Shown: positions 1 to 12,244 of the stretch, in pieces
Numbering within the stretch: position 1 is the stretch's first letter
Layout of the letters: each line of letters starts with the position of its first letter
Assembly: GCF_964204645.1 (NCBI RefSeq)
Contig: NC_134029.1
Coordinates: 15,182,850 to 15,246,849, forward strand
From: Tubulanus polymorphus
Lineage: Eukaryota > Nemertea > Palaeonemertea > Tubulaniformes > Tubulanidae
DNA: 64,000 bases
Direction of reading: 5' to 3'
Program-made: the position numbers and the translations under genes
Notes under the pieces: model-generated
What the model was told of the DNA's origin: nothing
Seen by the model: the letters and a program-made list of their open reading frames with translations, nothing else
Databases searched by the model: none

Positions 1-580
1 CGTTTAATGAATCCGAAATATATCCAGGCCTAGAGTTCATGCTGAAGGATGAAGACTAGGAATATCTTAGCAATATAATTTTTAGAAAGAGATTTTTGTC
101 CACTGAAGTTTAGAAAAGCACGCCGGACTCTTTGTTAGGATCGACCACAGTTCTATAGTGAATTGATTACAAGTAGTTAATTTAGCAAAACAAAGTAAAT
201 TGTTCATTACAGTGCATTGCTTAGGGTTAGCGGTAAAAAAACCCAGAATGTTGGAAACGTGATACCGGGGGATAATACCTTCGCCCAAACGTTCTACACA
301 CACATGATACCGTTTAATGAATCCGAAATATATCCAGGCCTCGAGTTCATGCTGAAGGATGAAGACTAGGAATATCTTAGCAATATAATTTTTAGAAAGA
401 GATTTTTGTCCACTGAAGTTTAGAATAGCACGCCGGACTCTTTGTTAGGATCGACCACAGTTCTATAGTGAATTGATTGCAAGTAGTTAATTTAGCAAAA
501 CAAAGTAAATTGTTCATTACAGTGCATTGCTAAGGGTTAGCGGTAAAAAAACCCAGAATGTTGGAAAAATGGCCAAGGAA
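1..580 (+). repeat. 310-bp tandem duplication inside R1 repeat fragment
   Basis: The block beginning CGTTTAATGAATCCG at base 1 starts again at base 311, and the two units match nearly base for base through the shared 'CCCAGAATGTTGGAAA' at about 569. The same unit occurs singly at 15371-15690 and in reverse complement at about 22270-22590. The duplication is therefore private to this copy of the repeat. No coding function is visible; the short reading frames in it are not conserved between copies. Confidence 0.85.
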
Positions 581-2249
581 AAAATGGCCAGGAAAGAATG
601 GCCAAGGAAAAAATGGCCAAGGTAAACATTAAGCTTTCAATTTAATGACATCACATATTTTTCATGGGGCTTAAAACAATTAAAATCGGTATTAATGAGT
701 TCAGAAATGTGATGAACTTACATTTCATTTCATTGCATATAATGAATATATCAAGAACTATCATGCAAGTGGTCAATGAATAAACTTACTAGTGATGAAC
801 TTAAACTTAATAAAATAACTAGGTCAATAATTCAAAACATCTAAGTATGCGAGTAAAAATCCCCTAGGTAAAAATCCCCAATTCTTCAAAGTAGGTAATC
901 CCCTCTTTTTGAAGGGATTATAAGTAGATACAATCTTAAGGTCAATGAATTCGTATTGTTGATACCTATATCCAATTTATTCATATTTTACTGTCGAACA
1001 GGGATATCAATATGCCCATACAAACTATGCTATTTAAATTAAAACATACTACAAATAAACGTTTCATTGTTACTAAATTAGTACATATACATGTAGTGAT
1101 TGTACAGCTTAGTAAAGGGGTTCGTCACATTTCAAATATATTACACTAGCTTGAATCTAAAATATTTAATATCAAAAGTACGTTATTTCTAATAGTTCAT
1201 GGCATCGCACAGCTGAAATATACCGAAAGTTAACAAGAGTCCGCAGTTCAAAAATATTCCAGTTCGAATCTTAAGATATTACAAATAAAAGTTTAATACT
1301 CTTATTAATTCTTACAATTTATTTTATCCGTAAGAATTTATCGCAACGAAAGATTTCATTTAAAAGTTCAAACATATTTCAGTCTCATTGCAAATTCGAG
1401 AAACATCGTGCTTTGAAATGTTCTTGACAATCACCAAGTATGAATATTTGGGGGATTTTTACCAGGGTATGTTTACCATGTTTAATTAGGGTTTAGATTT
1501 TTTAGATTTCTACATAGGAAATCTTTACCAGGGGATCTTTTTTGAACGGATGAAGGTATTTTGAAGGAGATATTCTGGGGGATTTTCAATTGTCATATCT
1601 AGCTACGGTAGATACTTTTCTTATTGATTATTCGCTACGATACTTATTACATATCACACAAGTCCGCGTATACGCTAGAATCAATACTGTTAGCAAAAAT
1701 CACTAAGATTCGCAATTTGCTCATTTTGTAATATTTTTGAAATCGTCCAATTTTATTGCAGAGATTCCCCGATATATCACGAGTAATGAAACAGATATCA
1801 GTATAAACGTAGATTTTTCTTTTATTTTGAAATCCATAGAAACATTGGAACCTAATGTTATTGAGCATAAAGCTCCCGACCCTCCCTGCATTTATACATC
1901 GAGAAATCCAACTCGACTATAATAGGCTCTAACGTCACTGAGTCATTACGTTAATTGTGAGGTGTTTATACATAATAGTTACATGAGCAATTCATGCGGT
2001 GGGATCATAATCGGGAAAGATCTGCCTTAAACACTTTATCGCCTTAGGGAGTTTGAGCTTCTCGATAAAATTCCCCAAAAATAATTCAAAATCGCCCTAT
2101 CCAATATCTAAAGGCCATTCGAAGCAATATATTTTGTCAATTCTTTTTGAATTTATTCATAATTAATAACCTATTCTTAATAGTAATGATTTTATTATTA
2201 GGAATCTGATCTAATATATTTCTCGTTGTATAACGTAGCTGTCGGATTT

Positions 2250-2286
2250 ACGAGCAATTATCTCATTAATGAGATGATCGCTCGTA
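2250..2286. repeat. Palindrome centred on ATCTCATTAATGAGAT
   Basis: A nearly perfect 36-bp inverted repeat beginning ACGAGCAATTATC and ending GATCGCTCGT. Versions recur at about 18335-18360 and 20480-20522 in other R1 copies with different mismatches. Parts of it ('AGATAATTGCTCGTA') also appear duplicated at 33650-33680. Confidence 0.7.
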
Positions 2287-2491
2287 GGTCGGATGGATGG
2301 ACGTATTGGTGTGTACCGGTTTACAGTGTCTTTAATCAAAGATTCCATTTGATATCTGTCGTATTTCTATGAAAGAGTACAAACAGAAATATAAACCCCT
2401 ATGCAGGGTACAAATCAGAAGTTAAAACTAGGAAAATGGCTAATTTGCAAACAAAAAAGGGAAAGATTTCTCTCAACAATCATGACCCACA

Positions 2492-2700
2492 TAAGCCGCG
2501 ATCACACGGAGACGATTTGGCCCGGGCCAAATAAGCACCGATCAGGCTCGGGCCAAATTTGGTAATTAGAGAGTGCGTTCACACGCAAACCATTCACTAG
2601 ATACCAAACAATGCTCAAACAGAGCGAAGTGGATCATTTACGGTGCTAGATGCAATTCAAACGCAGTCATTTGTTTGGTACACGGTGTGATCGCGGCTAT
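2492..2700. mobile_element. Small TIR element (MITE-like) with ATAGCCGCGATCACAC ends
   Basis: The left end reads ATAAGCCGCGATCACACGG and the right end GTGTGATCGCGGCTAT, an inverted repeat of about 16 bp. The interior contains GGCCCGGGCCAAAT and GGGCCAAATTTGG motifs. A longer version sits at about 18560-18862, and a fragment at 20140-20255. It has no coding capacity. Confidence 0.6.
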
Positions 2701-3569
2701 AGAGACGATTTGTCGGGGCTAAATTGGCTCGAATCAGGTCTGCCTTAAATTGTACGTATGGCTTACCAAAGAGCGCGCAGATTTTCATGTTCAAATTCAT
2801 TTCACATTCAAATTCAAACCCATTCATTCGTTACTAAACAATGCTTAAACCATGGAATCTAAAACGAATCCATACTTAAACCAAGCGAAGTTACTGTCTT
2901 CCAGAACCAGTTTAAATCAACACGCTTAATTTGACTCAGGTCTGGTCCGTCGTTTTTGGTCGGGCAATTAGGCACGGGTCCATTTTGCGCCCATTACTGT
3001 TTTTTTCGCCGGATCTCTCCGTCCCTACACCTTTTAACTTGAATTTTATCATCACGTATTTAAATTTCGATTCTTGTGTTAATTTTATACTCATGCAAAG
3101 CACACTGATTACAATTTGCAGCAGTGCGCTATATAATGAAATAAGTAATATTGATTGTTAATATCAATATCAAGTGTGAATTTGCAGTTGTAAAATAATT
3201 GATTTGATTAACAGTATAATTTGATCTAGACCTCCCAGCGTCAATCAATGAAGAAAAAATTTAACTTGTCAAAGACTCAAGATCAAGTAAAGAAAAAGGA
3301 AGATGCATTCTAACAACTGATTGCGATGTGAAGACTATATTAGGCTTATTATTAGAACCTGCACTACAGCTATTCAACTTTCTATAAATCATTCGTCGCA
3401 GACCCTCAAATACCGTGTACATTATCACTCAAACTGCCTAAATATGTCTGGTGTCGTCGCTATAGTATACTACTTATTAAAACAAATATTACACCAATAT
3501 AATTAATATATATACCTATCATTCTAAAAGCTCAGGTTTTTAGCGTTTAGTGGTTTGGAAGAGCATTCA

Positions 3570-3720
3570 TCCCAAAGTCTATATTTCGAATAACAGACCA
3601 GGTCCAGTTTCCTTCGTTTGACATTCGGAGGAACATTCCTCCTGAAGTCGATACTTTGAATATCAGACCTGAAGGTCAAATTCTCTTCGTTTGACCTTGG
3701 GAGGAATATTGTGGAAAAAT
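3570..3720. repeat. GGGAGGAATATTCCTCCC palindrome array (truncated)
   Basis: Copy-1 version of the R1 subterminal minisatellite: units of roughly 60-75 bp, each pairing a GGAGGAA..TTCCTCC palindrome with 'TTTGAATATCAGACCTGAAG'-type spacer. It stops abruptly at 3715 in the middle of a unit. Confidence 0.7.
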
Positions 3721-3784
3721 AGTAAAAATAGTAGAATACCTGTCTATTTGAACTATTGTAACAACAACAAGGCAGAGGCGTTTC

Positions 3785-4273
3785 AAGCAAGCCGTTGATG
3801 TCTATGGACTACCAAACAAAGTTCGATCCGACCATGGAGGTGAAAATGTAGCCATCGCTGGTTACATGATTATACATCCAGATCGCGGACCTGGAACATT
3901 TATATCTGGGAGAAGCGTTCATAATCAACGCATCGAGCGGCTGTGGAGGGATGTGTTCACACTTTGCCTATCATCATACTTTCACCTATTCTAAAAGCTT
4001 GAGGAGGAAAGTGAATTATCTCCAAAGGACGAAGTAGACAAGCACGTTCACCATTTGGTTTTCATCCCTCGTATTCAAAACAGCATAGATCGCTTCAGAC
4101 AAGCATGGATCTGTCACGAAATCCGGACGGTTGGCCAGACTCCACTTCTGCTGTGGATCACAGGTGAAAATCAGGGTGGTGGTGCTAATTTGTTTAACTT
4201 GGTTAGTGGTATATTCCAGAATTGCACAGTAGTATCCAAGAAACTTTGTCCCGTTTATGATTTAATGAATTAA
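3785..4273 (+). pseudogene. Integrase-core (rve-type) domain fragment of a transposon
   Basis: The frame reads through '[15 protein letters not shown]' (second catalytic Asp region) and '[15 protein letters not shown]' (the Glu of the D,D-35-E triad), then 'PRIQNSIDRFRQAW' and 'TPLLLWITG'. This is the pattern of the integrase-core proteins that are abundant in cnidarian, mollusc and fish genomes. One in-frame TAA at 3992-3994 interrupts an otherwise open frame, and the N-terminal third with the first catalytic Asp is missing. It abuts the truncated R1 copy on its left. I infer a transposon relic; the exact superfamily cannot be settled from this fragment. Confidence 0.75.
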
Positions 4274-4279
4274 ACACAA

Positions 4280-5810
4280 TTTGCTGGTGTTTGGCTGATT
4301 AGGCCTGCTTTATCAAATGAACTAAATCAACAACTCTTCCTCGATTTTAGGGTTCTTAACATAATAATTAATCATGTACTGTATCTAGATGGACTGAATA
4401 GTCCACGTTTACATCTTTTATTCAGTAATGGTACCGCTGACACAATTCCCTATTGATGAAGCAGACTTGAAATATTTAAGGAATTGTCCAGTTCTTCAAT
4501 GGAACAAAAGAATGATCTTGGCAAAAACACTCTTATTGAAATAAGCCGAGCTTTTCGTCAGCTGTTAAATGTCATGATTGTCATAACACGAAATTTAACT
4601 TGTAAAATAAACAATTTAATGAAACTGAACTGATCCTTTAGGGCGACGGGTCCGGGAAAATACCCACTCGGTGAAATGCTTGACATGTACAAATGCAGAA
4701 ATTACTGACAGTACTGGTGTGAAAAGCCATTTAATTGTTGTTTCGAGTACATGTACTGAGCTGCCTAGTGGTGACAGGCAGTCGCCAGTGTCGTACCTGA
4801 TTGTGGAGCCGTGCATCGAAATGCGTTTGATCGACCAGCAAAGGCAGTGCTGATAGATATTCAATTTCAAGACTAAATGTTAAAACGTGTTGATATTTTC
4901 TTGAAAAAAAGCTCATTCGTATTATCTTTTGCATTTTTTTCAGTGCCGTATTCAGTCAAAGACACTGCTTTAGTGCAATTAAAACATTATAAGTACATTC
5001 ACAATCATTAGGTTATAAGTACATTTACAATCATTAGGTTATAAAAAGTAAATGGACGTACATTTTTCAACTAAAATACATACAGGTACATCTAAAATCT
5101 AACTAGATGAACATACATGATCTTTTTTTTTATCTGAAAACTGGCTCAATCAAACTGCAGGAGATGTTGTCGGACCAACTCAAGGACTGCTAAGGTTTTC
5201 ATCCCTTCAAAAGTATAGAAAAATGTACACTTCGTCATAACGGGCATCCAAATAAAAAAAAAGCTTCTGATGAGAAATGTTTGAGAACAATCAGTCCCTA
5301 ACATTAGCGTGGGTCAGTAAGCTTAAATCTCCTAGGACCCAGCTGCACAGTTCTGAGTTAAGATTTGTTTAAAACATTGGAAACGAATGAAGTAATTTTA
5401 ACTCTGAGTTTACTCTAATTCAGAACTAAGGAACAGTGTCCGATAAAGCTTAATACCTCCTAAATACTGTACTTTTGATATCTTTGAGCATGCGTATGCA
5501 TATGAAATCCAGTTTTAGCTCCATTGTTTACCTTCTAGAAATTGACTTTGTCATGATTTTGAGTGATCTAATAGATAATGGATGGACAGGTATTGAATAA
5601 TCTTGTCTTTGTCTTCGATAGTTAGGCTCTGAGAGGGTTTTGTGAACACCATATCAAAGCGGCATTCTAAGTTGGAGTCAACAAATGATACAATCTCTTC
5701 TAACTTGGATATGTTTTCAACTGAAAATGATAGTAAAACGATCATTGGATGTTTTAAGGCTGTTATTACATACATGCACTGGGTGTTTTTAGTACAAACA
5801 CCCCTTCCCC
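4280..5810. other. Intergenic/intronic sequence without a recognisable gene
   Basis: No reading frame here has a recognisable domain or splice-bounded structure. A 31-bp unit containing 'CAATCATTAGGTTATAA' is present twice in tandem at about 4988-5046. The longest frames (4616-4870 minus, 5551-5775 minus) look like chance openings. Confidence 0.5.
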
Positions 5811-5813
5811 CGA

Positions 5814-6655
5814 CTTCCTCCGGTTTCTTCCAAACGCAGAAATGCAGAAACGCAGAAATTGGTGTGTTGACTTAACGGACAATAAAGATAAATTGAATTT
5901 TACTTTATCTAGCTATACCGTGCTGTTGAAATTATGCAGACGATGTAGCCAAATTCTCGTTATGAGTCACGAATGATTTACAAATAAATCGATGAACTGA
6001 GATTTATGATTCTTCTTAAGAATTCATTCAAAACCCAAGGCTGAAGCACAAAAGAAAACGATAGTGCCGACCACGGTTTTGAAAAAATGTGTACTAGATA
6101 TTGCATACTCATAAAAAATCCAATCATATCATGATGATATGATTGGATTTTTTATGACATGAGGAAGTTGGAAGGGGGTCCAAGAGTTATGATTAACCTG
6201 CAAATGTAATACTCAGCGTCAGGAAATCATTTACAGGTAAAAAAGGAAACTCATCATATCGAAGATGTAACACTTGCTGGTTTTTGAAAGATTCGTTGAA
6301 ATGGAAAGATTGTTTCTCTCAATTAGACACTCAAATCAATTTGCGAGCGTTTCCAGCTACAGATTAACAGACAAACAATGAACGAAACTCATGGTGATAA
6401 ATAGCCCGCTGAGACAAAATTTTTTATTTTCTCAGCAGCCGTAACTAGCCTGAAAATTATAAACGAGCAAGCAGAGTGAGTGAGTTCGAATGTCAAATTC
6501 GTTTGTATGCAGCTGTAGTAATTACATGTTTGCATGCAGCTTCGGGTACTGACAACATGCAGCTCTAGTGAATCCTTACCATTGTCCGTAAAATTAACAC
6601 ACCAATTTCTGCTTTTCTGCATTTCTGCGTTTTGAAGAAACCGGACTTCCTAAAG
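5814..6655. mobile_element. 0.84-kb non-autonomous TIR element
   Basis: The left end (5814-5885) and the reverse complement of the right end (6583-6655) match over about 70 bp. The shared order is CCGGTTTCTTC, then AAACGCAGAAATGCAGAAA, then AATTGGTGTGTT, then ACGGACAAT. The interior has no coding frame. A 49-bp near-perfect palindrome sits near its middle at 6109-6157. The termini do not let me assign a superfamily, and I could not fix a target-site duplication. Confidence 0.75.
6109..6157. repeat. 49-bp palindrome (24-bp arms, 1-nt centre)
   Basis: The left arm begins TCATAAAAAATCC and ends ATATCAT. The right arm is its exact reverse complement after a single central G. It would extrude as a nearly loopless cruciform. 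Confidence 0.9.
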
Positions 6656-7253
6656 TGTGTAGATTGTATACATTAAGACACTTCCAACTAACTTGATTCT
6701 GAGATCGATATCGGGCACCTCTTTAATTTTGGCATCTATCATGTCACACTTCTCTTAGAGGGTGTGTTTGGTTATGGCTGAATTGAAGAAATGATCACCG
6801 GACCCTCCATGGATTGTTTAAGGCGACCGAGATGAAAAAAAATCTATAGTCTAGTGCCATCAAGTCGTAGTTAAATGACATCGCATTTTCTGGTCCAATC
6901 AGAAGTGATGAATTTCTGGCCGCATCAAACAACACCAACTCTAGGAACTCTCTATGGCTACACCAAATTCCCCTAAAAAGGTAACTTTCATGGGTTTTTG
7001 TAGTTTTGATGATTTGGTCCGCCTTAGTTTAACAACTGCATCTGCAAACTGGCATTTTCTTCTGCATGTTAAATGGAGGATTACGTTATCAGTGCTGTAA
7101 TCTATTACTTCCTTAGCATGGTCTTTGATCTGATTTTCTACCGTTACTTCCAGTGCTCTTTAAGATCAAAATTACAACAACATAATAAACATATTCAGAA
7201 ACAATAAACATTTGAATTGGTATGATTGTAGTAATTAGAAAATCAGGGGTTCA

Positions 7254-7312
7254 GATCAGAGGTCGAGAGGTCGACTTATCACCACTTTTAATTTTTTTCC
7301 TAATAAATTGGT
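7254..7312 (+). promoter_or_regulatory. Conserved upstream block of AT-rich element gene
   Basis: The sequence 'CAGATCAGAGGTCGAGAGG', then ATCACCACT, then a T-run and CCTAATAAAT, reappears in reverse complement at 44885-44955 immediately before an ORF start. A shorter version (TTTTCCTAAATAAATGG) precedes the start at 9475-9477 on the minus strand. I infer a shared promoter/leader of genes from one element family. In this copy the expected ATG is ATT. Confidence 0.55.
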
Positions 7313-7329
7313 GAGAGTGAACACCAAAC

Positions 7330-7398
7330 AAAAAAAAATTGATGTTAATAAAAATCAATATTATTGTCCATATTGTAGAAAATACATTGATAAATAAC
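7330..7398 (+). pseudogene. N-terminal zinc-finger stub of AT-rich element gene
   Basis: A short frame ends 'NQYYCPYCRKYIDK' followed by TAA, giving a C-x2-C knuckle. It is clearly related to the start of the ORF at 38020 ('KKYQCPICKINIDKS'). It lies just downstream of the conserved CCTAATAAAT block and just upstream of the polymerase-like C-terminus. The arrangement therefore looks like one long gene that has lost its middle. Confidence 0.5.
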
Positions 7399-7427
7399 AT
7401 ATATAATGTAATTCATTAGGTCTTTAT

Positions 7428-8051
7428 GTGAATATTGAATTGATTAAATCTAATCCAAATTGTTTTAATTTAAACCATGTAGAAAATGAATTAACAGAAA
7501 AAGTCAGAGATTTATTTCAAATATCCAAATCAACAGATTACGTTTATGATTTAACAACTGAAGATGGAACATTCAATTCTGGATTCCCATTAATCCTCGT
7601 AAATACTGATGCATACATATCAAAAATCAAAACAAATAACTTAACAAAAGGTTTAAAAACATTAAAACATCATTTCGATTTCAGTAATTATCCAAAAGAT
7701 CATGAATTATTTAGTAATGAAAATAAAAAGTGACCTGGTAAAAAAAGATGGATTAGGAGGTGGTAAAATGATTGAATTAGTTGGGAAAAGAAGTAAAATG
7801 TATAGTTATAGAACTAAAGATCGATAAAAAATTGAAAGGAATAACAAAGCATGTTGTTAACAAACATATAGAATTTCAAGATTGTATAAAATGTTTATAT
7901 AATTCAATTGCAATGAAACATAAAATGAATTGTTTAAGACCGGAAGACCGCGAAATGTATATTAATGAAGTTGAAAACTAGCTTAAATCCATTTGATGAA
8001 AAATGGTATATTTTGGATGATGGAATACAATCTTTACCTCATGGTTATTAA
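7428..8051 (+). pseudogene. Protein-primed B-type DNA polymerase-like C-terminus, Polinton/adinto-like
   Basis: The first frame contains 'GFPLILVNTDAYISKI' and 'FSNYPKDHELFSNENKK', and a second frame carries 'RPEDREMYINEVEN'. The end of the segment reads 'LDDGIQSLPHGY' before TAA. This motif order is what I recognise at the C-terminus of the long family-B DNA polymerase proteins carried by Polinton/Maverick and adintovirus-like elements of invertebrates. At least two frameshifts and an in-frame stop near 7808 break it, and the catalytic polymerase core is absent. This is a decayed insertion, strongly AT-rich relative to its flanks. Family assignment is by motif memory only. Confidence 0.6.
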
Positions 8052-9477
8052 TTATTCATTTTTTTCATAGCTAAAGGTAATTGGTCGATAATCATGTTGA
8101 ATATAATAATCACGATTTTCTAAATTACTTAGTTCAAAACGTATTGTTCTCATTGTTTTCCTACGTGAATAATAATCATTTATGAGGTTTTATTTTTTTT
8201 AATCTAAATTTTCATCTTATTGTTTTTCTATAAAATCTTTAGGTTCTTCTATTTCATTTTTCATAATGTTTTATATTACTCCACATTTCTTCTCGTTCAA
8301 TTTGTTTCTTTTGGTTTGTTATTTCATCAAATTGAATTATAATATCGATATCTAAAAACTTTACAATCTTATTTAAAAAGCATGCATAATTAATTGAATC
8401 TTTTATATTATTATTCACACAATTATTTAATATTTTTGAGAAATTGTTTCTTTTATATTTGCCATATCTTCTCTTGTTAATTTAGGTTTTTCATAATAAT
8501 CGTTAAATGATAAATATAAATACATTTTCATTTCTTTTGTACTGGCATTTAATGGAATAATAGTTTTTACCACATCGCTTTTAGTCATTTTCCTTTTCTA
8601 TTACTTTCATTTATTTCAAGCCATTGCGTATATTCTGGTGTATAATCTTCTATAGAAAATATTTCAAAAATTCCATCTAGATATTTCAATTTTGGTTCTA
8701 AACGGAAAATTCTTGTTTTTTCATCACCCCATAATTTTTTTTTATAACCACATTCATTACAAAATATTATATAATCTTCTTGTATTAAATACTAATAAAT
8801 ACATAGTGGACATTTTTTTCTACCATATTTTGGTAATAGATGTACATTAATTTGATGGTATTTATTTACGTTATCTTTATGTTTTATTGATTTATTACGT
8901 AGATTTGAATTACTTGTTATAAAAATCAATGTACAATATTTACAATAATATTTTAAACTATTTAATATAATTTTTAAAACTAAATCAACATATTGTTTTT
9001 CTAAATTTTCAAGTTATTCTTTATTTTTTGATAGCGTTTTCACATATTTTATTTCTACTAATAGATTATTTTTTCTTTCATTAGATTCTGTTTCAAGTTT
9101 AGTAGAATTTTTGTTTAAATGTGCTTCATTCAATTGGTGATTCTCCCCATCATCTATATTTTCAGGATTAAATTTTATTTGACAATGTTTGTAGAAATGA
9201 TTTGTTATGGCATTGTTATTACAGAATAAAAAACGTATTTTCCAAATAATTTCTGGTTTAATTTCATCAAAATTACTACTATTTTCGCTACTTTCATCAT
9301 TAACCATTAATTCATTAATTTTACATTTTTCTGAATGTTTTTTAAAATAATTTTTTGAAAATCTTTCATTACAATTTGGGCAAGTTATTTTAGGGGTTTA
9401 TAATCTTCATCATGTCTTGCCGTATTACCTTTTCTTTGTAGTTCATTACAAATTTCACAACGTATCTTCTCATCCAT
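8052..9477 (-). pseudogene. Decayed AT-rich element gene(s), zinc-finger N-terminus
   Basis: Reading leftward from an ATG at 9475-9477 (preceded by the TTTTCCTAAATAAATGG block), the product starts with a C-x2-C...H motif ('IRCEICNELQRKGNTARH'). After a frameshift it continues with 'CPNCNERFSKNYFKKH'. The longest open piece is 9307-9014. Farther left are fragments with a zinc-ribbon-like 'FCNECGYKKK' (about 8755) and 'EDYTPEYAQWLEINES' (about 8640), each broken by stops. The gene is convergent with the polymerase-like remnant. I infer a DNA-binding or replication-associated protein of the same element; exact function is unknown. Confidence 0.5.
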
Positions 9478-9489
9478 TTATTTAGGAAA

Positions 9490-11430
9490 AGTTCTATCAA
9501 AATAATTTTGTGGGGTTAGATCTGGTTAATTATATATTGATCTGCATAGATAGATACAAGTAGTGAGATATTAAATGATTTAAACATTTTCAAGTCGAAT
9601 TATTATTCTTTTATATTGAAATATGGCAGTACTGAGATACGCAAAACTGTAGCACTGTGATACTGAGGTTAATTTATTCTTTGAATTTAATTAAAATTAT
9701 ATACGTTAATTAATTATCAACTTAATTAAAAATTTAATCGAAAAATTCGAAATAATTCATTACTTCAAAAAACGTTTTTCGAGGAAACACCGTTAATATT
9801 GATTTCGGTGTTTGAGCTAGTATATAAGGCAATTCATTTCACTTACTAGAGTGGCCTGCGGGCCTGGGCATTTTGAAAATGCATATTTGTTCACTCTCCG
9901 TGGTTCTCCTTCAGTTTCGACTTTCGGTCCTCCTTTCAAGGGTACGGGATTGGTAGGAAACACATTAGGCACGTCAAATATAATGTGTTTCTTTTCAATG
10001 ATTGAATGAGAATTGGTGAGAAATGCTCGGGGGTAAGTATCTCGTGGCGCCTTTCAATAATGGGATACTTATCCCACGAAAAATTCTGCCTCTTCGGGTT
10101 GGGTGGTTTTGCAAAAAATTATGAGAATATTTGGTAGAATATTTATAAAATAAATTTACCTCACAAACCGAAAACTCCAAATTATATATATCACGAAATG
10201 CGAGAGAGAAATATGTTGTTAATCGCTCAACAAGCACTGTATGGTAACATATGGCTCAATAATCAATAACACTCATAATACTCGATATTGCGCGTAGAGT
10301 GCGACGGATGTCTTTTTATCTCGGGCGAAGCCTGAGATGTCGTAATGAGCCCGAAAATCGCATTTTTGCCTTAAAATGCGGTTGTAACTTAGACACGCGG
10401 TCATGCTTGTTATAATATTTACGTGCAAAATGTAGCTTGACCATGCGGCTAAAATCTGTTGGAAATGGAAATTTGAATATCGCGTTCATTCCAGAGAAAT
10501 AGACGAATTCGTAGCGATTTTTAAAGAAATTTCCAGGAGCATTTTGTTTCATAAAACGGCTATAAAGGCCGTTGTACATCGTTAAATTATTGTAAAATAA
10601 TTGCTCCCCGCAGTTGGCTGATCACCCGTAGCCAATTACTGTGAGGGCATATTCGATTATACGACGCACACAAATTGGTCTTAATCCGCTAATGTGCCAT
10701 GTTGTTGCATCTAGTTTTTCATTTCCCAGTCATGGAGAGTCTTTTATGTTATTTCTGAAATTTGATAGCCACCATATCTTTTTTACTCCCCATATTATGC
10801 AAAAAAACGTACATTCAATTGATACGCTAAATCGCGGAAGATTACGCTCGCACAATCGAATAGGCCCGTTCCTCGTGTTTTGCCGCGCTGAGACGCTGTC
10901 GTTTTATTTTCGTTCGAAGAAGCTCGCGGTTTGCGTTTAGTATTCGAGGTAAGCAATAATTAATAATGTTGAGTATTGGAGATATAGTTTTTTTACGTAT
11001 GAAGAGGTAAGTGGGGCACTTTTGTTGACCGTAGAGTTTTCTTAGATTGTGCGTTGGATCGCGCGATGCCTCAATTCAATTTAATTTATTAAATCCTTTG
11101 CGGCGTGTCTAAACCACCGAACGCTTTTCAGTGGTCGATCCATTTTTACAAAATTTAAATCAACGAACATTGTTATGCCTGTTAGCCCATGTGATGCTCG
11201 TAATTACTGTAGTTTCATCGATTGATGAGGCATTCATTTCTTTTTATGGCATGAAAAGATTGGCGCATTGCCAAAATCCTTGCTTGCCAGGGTTTCACTG
11301 CTTCCCGTCGATAATACAAAGGCCTACGGAATTAAGGTATCAGTTAACCCTCATCTCAAATATCGAAAATTGATGGCGTTAGTAGTAGCTCAGCTGTCCC
11401 GGAAAAACTTGACTTTTTTCTATGGTGGTG
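9490..11430. other. Intronic or upstream sequence, no gene recognised
   Basis: Several 80-100 aa frames on both strands (for example 10641-10940 plus, 11131-11373 plus) have no recognisable motif. They also lack convincing flanking splice signals. I see no tRNA, TIR or tandem array that I could defend here. Confidence 0.5.
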
Positions 11431-11440
11431 ATTTTCGGAA

Positions 11441-11640
11441 ATAAGTAACGTCGTCGCAAGAACTTACGTTGTCACAAAAACTTATGTCGTCACAAGAACT
11501 TACGTTGCCGTAAAAACTTACGTCGTCGAAAAAAACTTACGTCGTCGCAAATGGATTAATGTATTACGTCGCTGTTGAAATATAGATTCTTATGTCGGGA
11601 CGCTATAATGTTGCAAAAAAACATACGTCGGTGCAGCCCT
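11441..11640 (+). repeat. Degenerate ~18-bp minisatellite (ACTTACGTCGTCGCAAGA)
   Basis: About six tandem units between 11441 and 11556 follow the pattern ACTTACGTyGTCrcAArA. Scattered degenerate units ('ACATACGTCGGTGCAG') run to about 11640. It is not transcribable into any conserved frame. Confidence 0.75.
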
Positions 11641-12244
11641 CATATTTTTTTTTTTCATTTATCACGTTTCATACATGGTAGGCTAGGTACCTCTATGAAT
11701 ATATAATCTGGTAGAAAATTTTAGAATAATGGTGTAGTTTCAACTTTGAAATAATTTTATGAAAGATATAACTTGTGCAAACACTAGATATAGGCACATA
11801 CACTAGCCATGGGAGTTATGAACCAAATGCTGAAAGAATTATATCACTATATCAATTGGTTTATATTTTAAGTGCTTTTGTAAACCCCACTAATTGCGCA
11901 TAAAAATCCACCTGATAAGTATGAATTACCATCATTAAGAAAAATAAATTATTGAATGTATTAAATTTTCTATAGAGGTCACACTATCATACGTATAATA
12001 TCATTAACTTGCTATTTAAGTAATTTAGAGATTCTTCTATACCAATACCTTAAAGCACTGTGAAATCTATCATTATTATGTTATGATAAAAATTACTATT
12101 ATTACTATCATCGTTATCATTATCAATCATATCATTATTATTGAAGACATATGTGCGCGAATTCAATCGAAATCATAGGATCAATATAGCCGAAGGTTGA
12201 AATATAAAACACTGATAATACAGTCGTTTTTTTTTACTTCACAG

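Larger units (their letters stand above)
1..3780 (+). repeat. R1 repeat family, copy 1 (partial, distal half)
   Basis: This stretch aligns collinearly with 15370-19870 and, in reverse complement, with about 20290-22620. Landmarks shared in order are the 'AAAATGGCCAAGG' array, the 'AATTGGACGATTTC'-type segment near 1.74 kb, the 'GACCCTCCCTGCATTTATAC' segment near 1.88 kb, a GGCCCGGGCC-rich inverted repeat at 2.5 kb and the start of the GGGAGGAATATTCCTCCC array at 3.57 kb. I see no convincing protein; the reading frames are interrupted between copies. It is cut at the window edge on the left and abuts an unrelated integrase pseudogene on the right. Confidence 0.8.
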
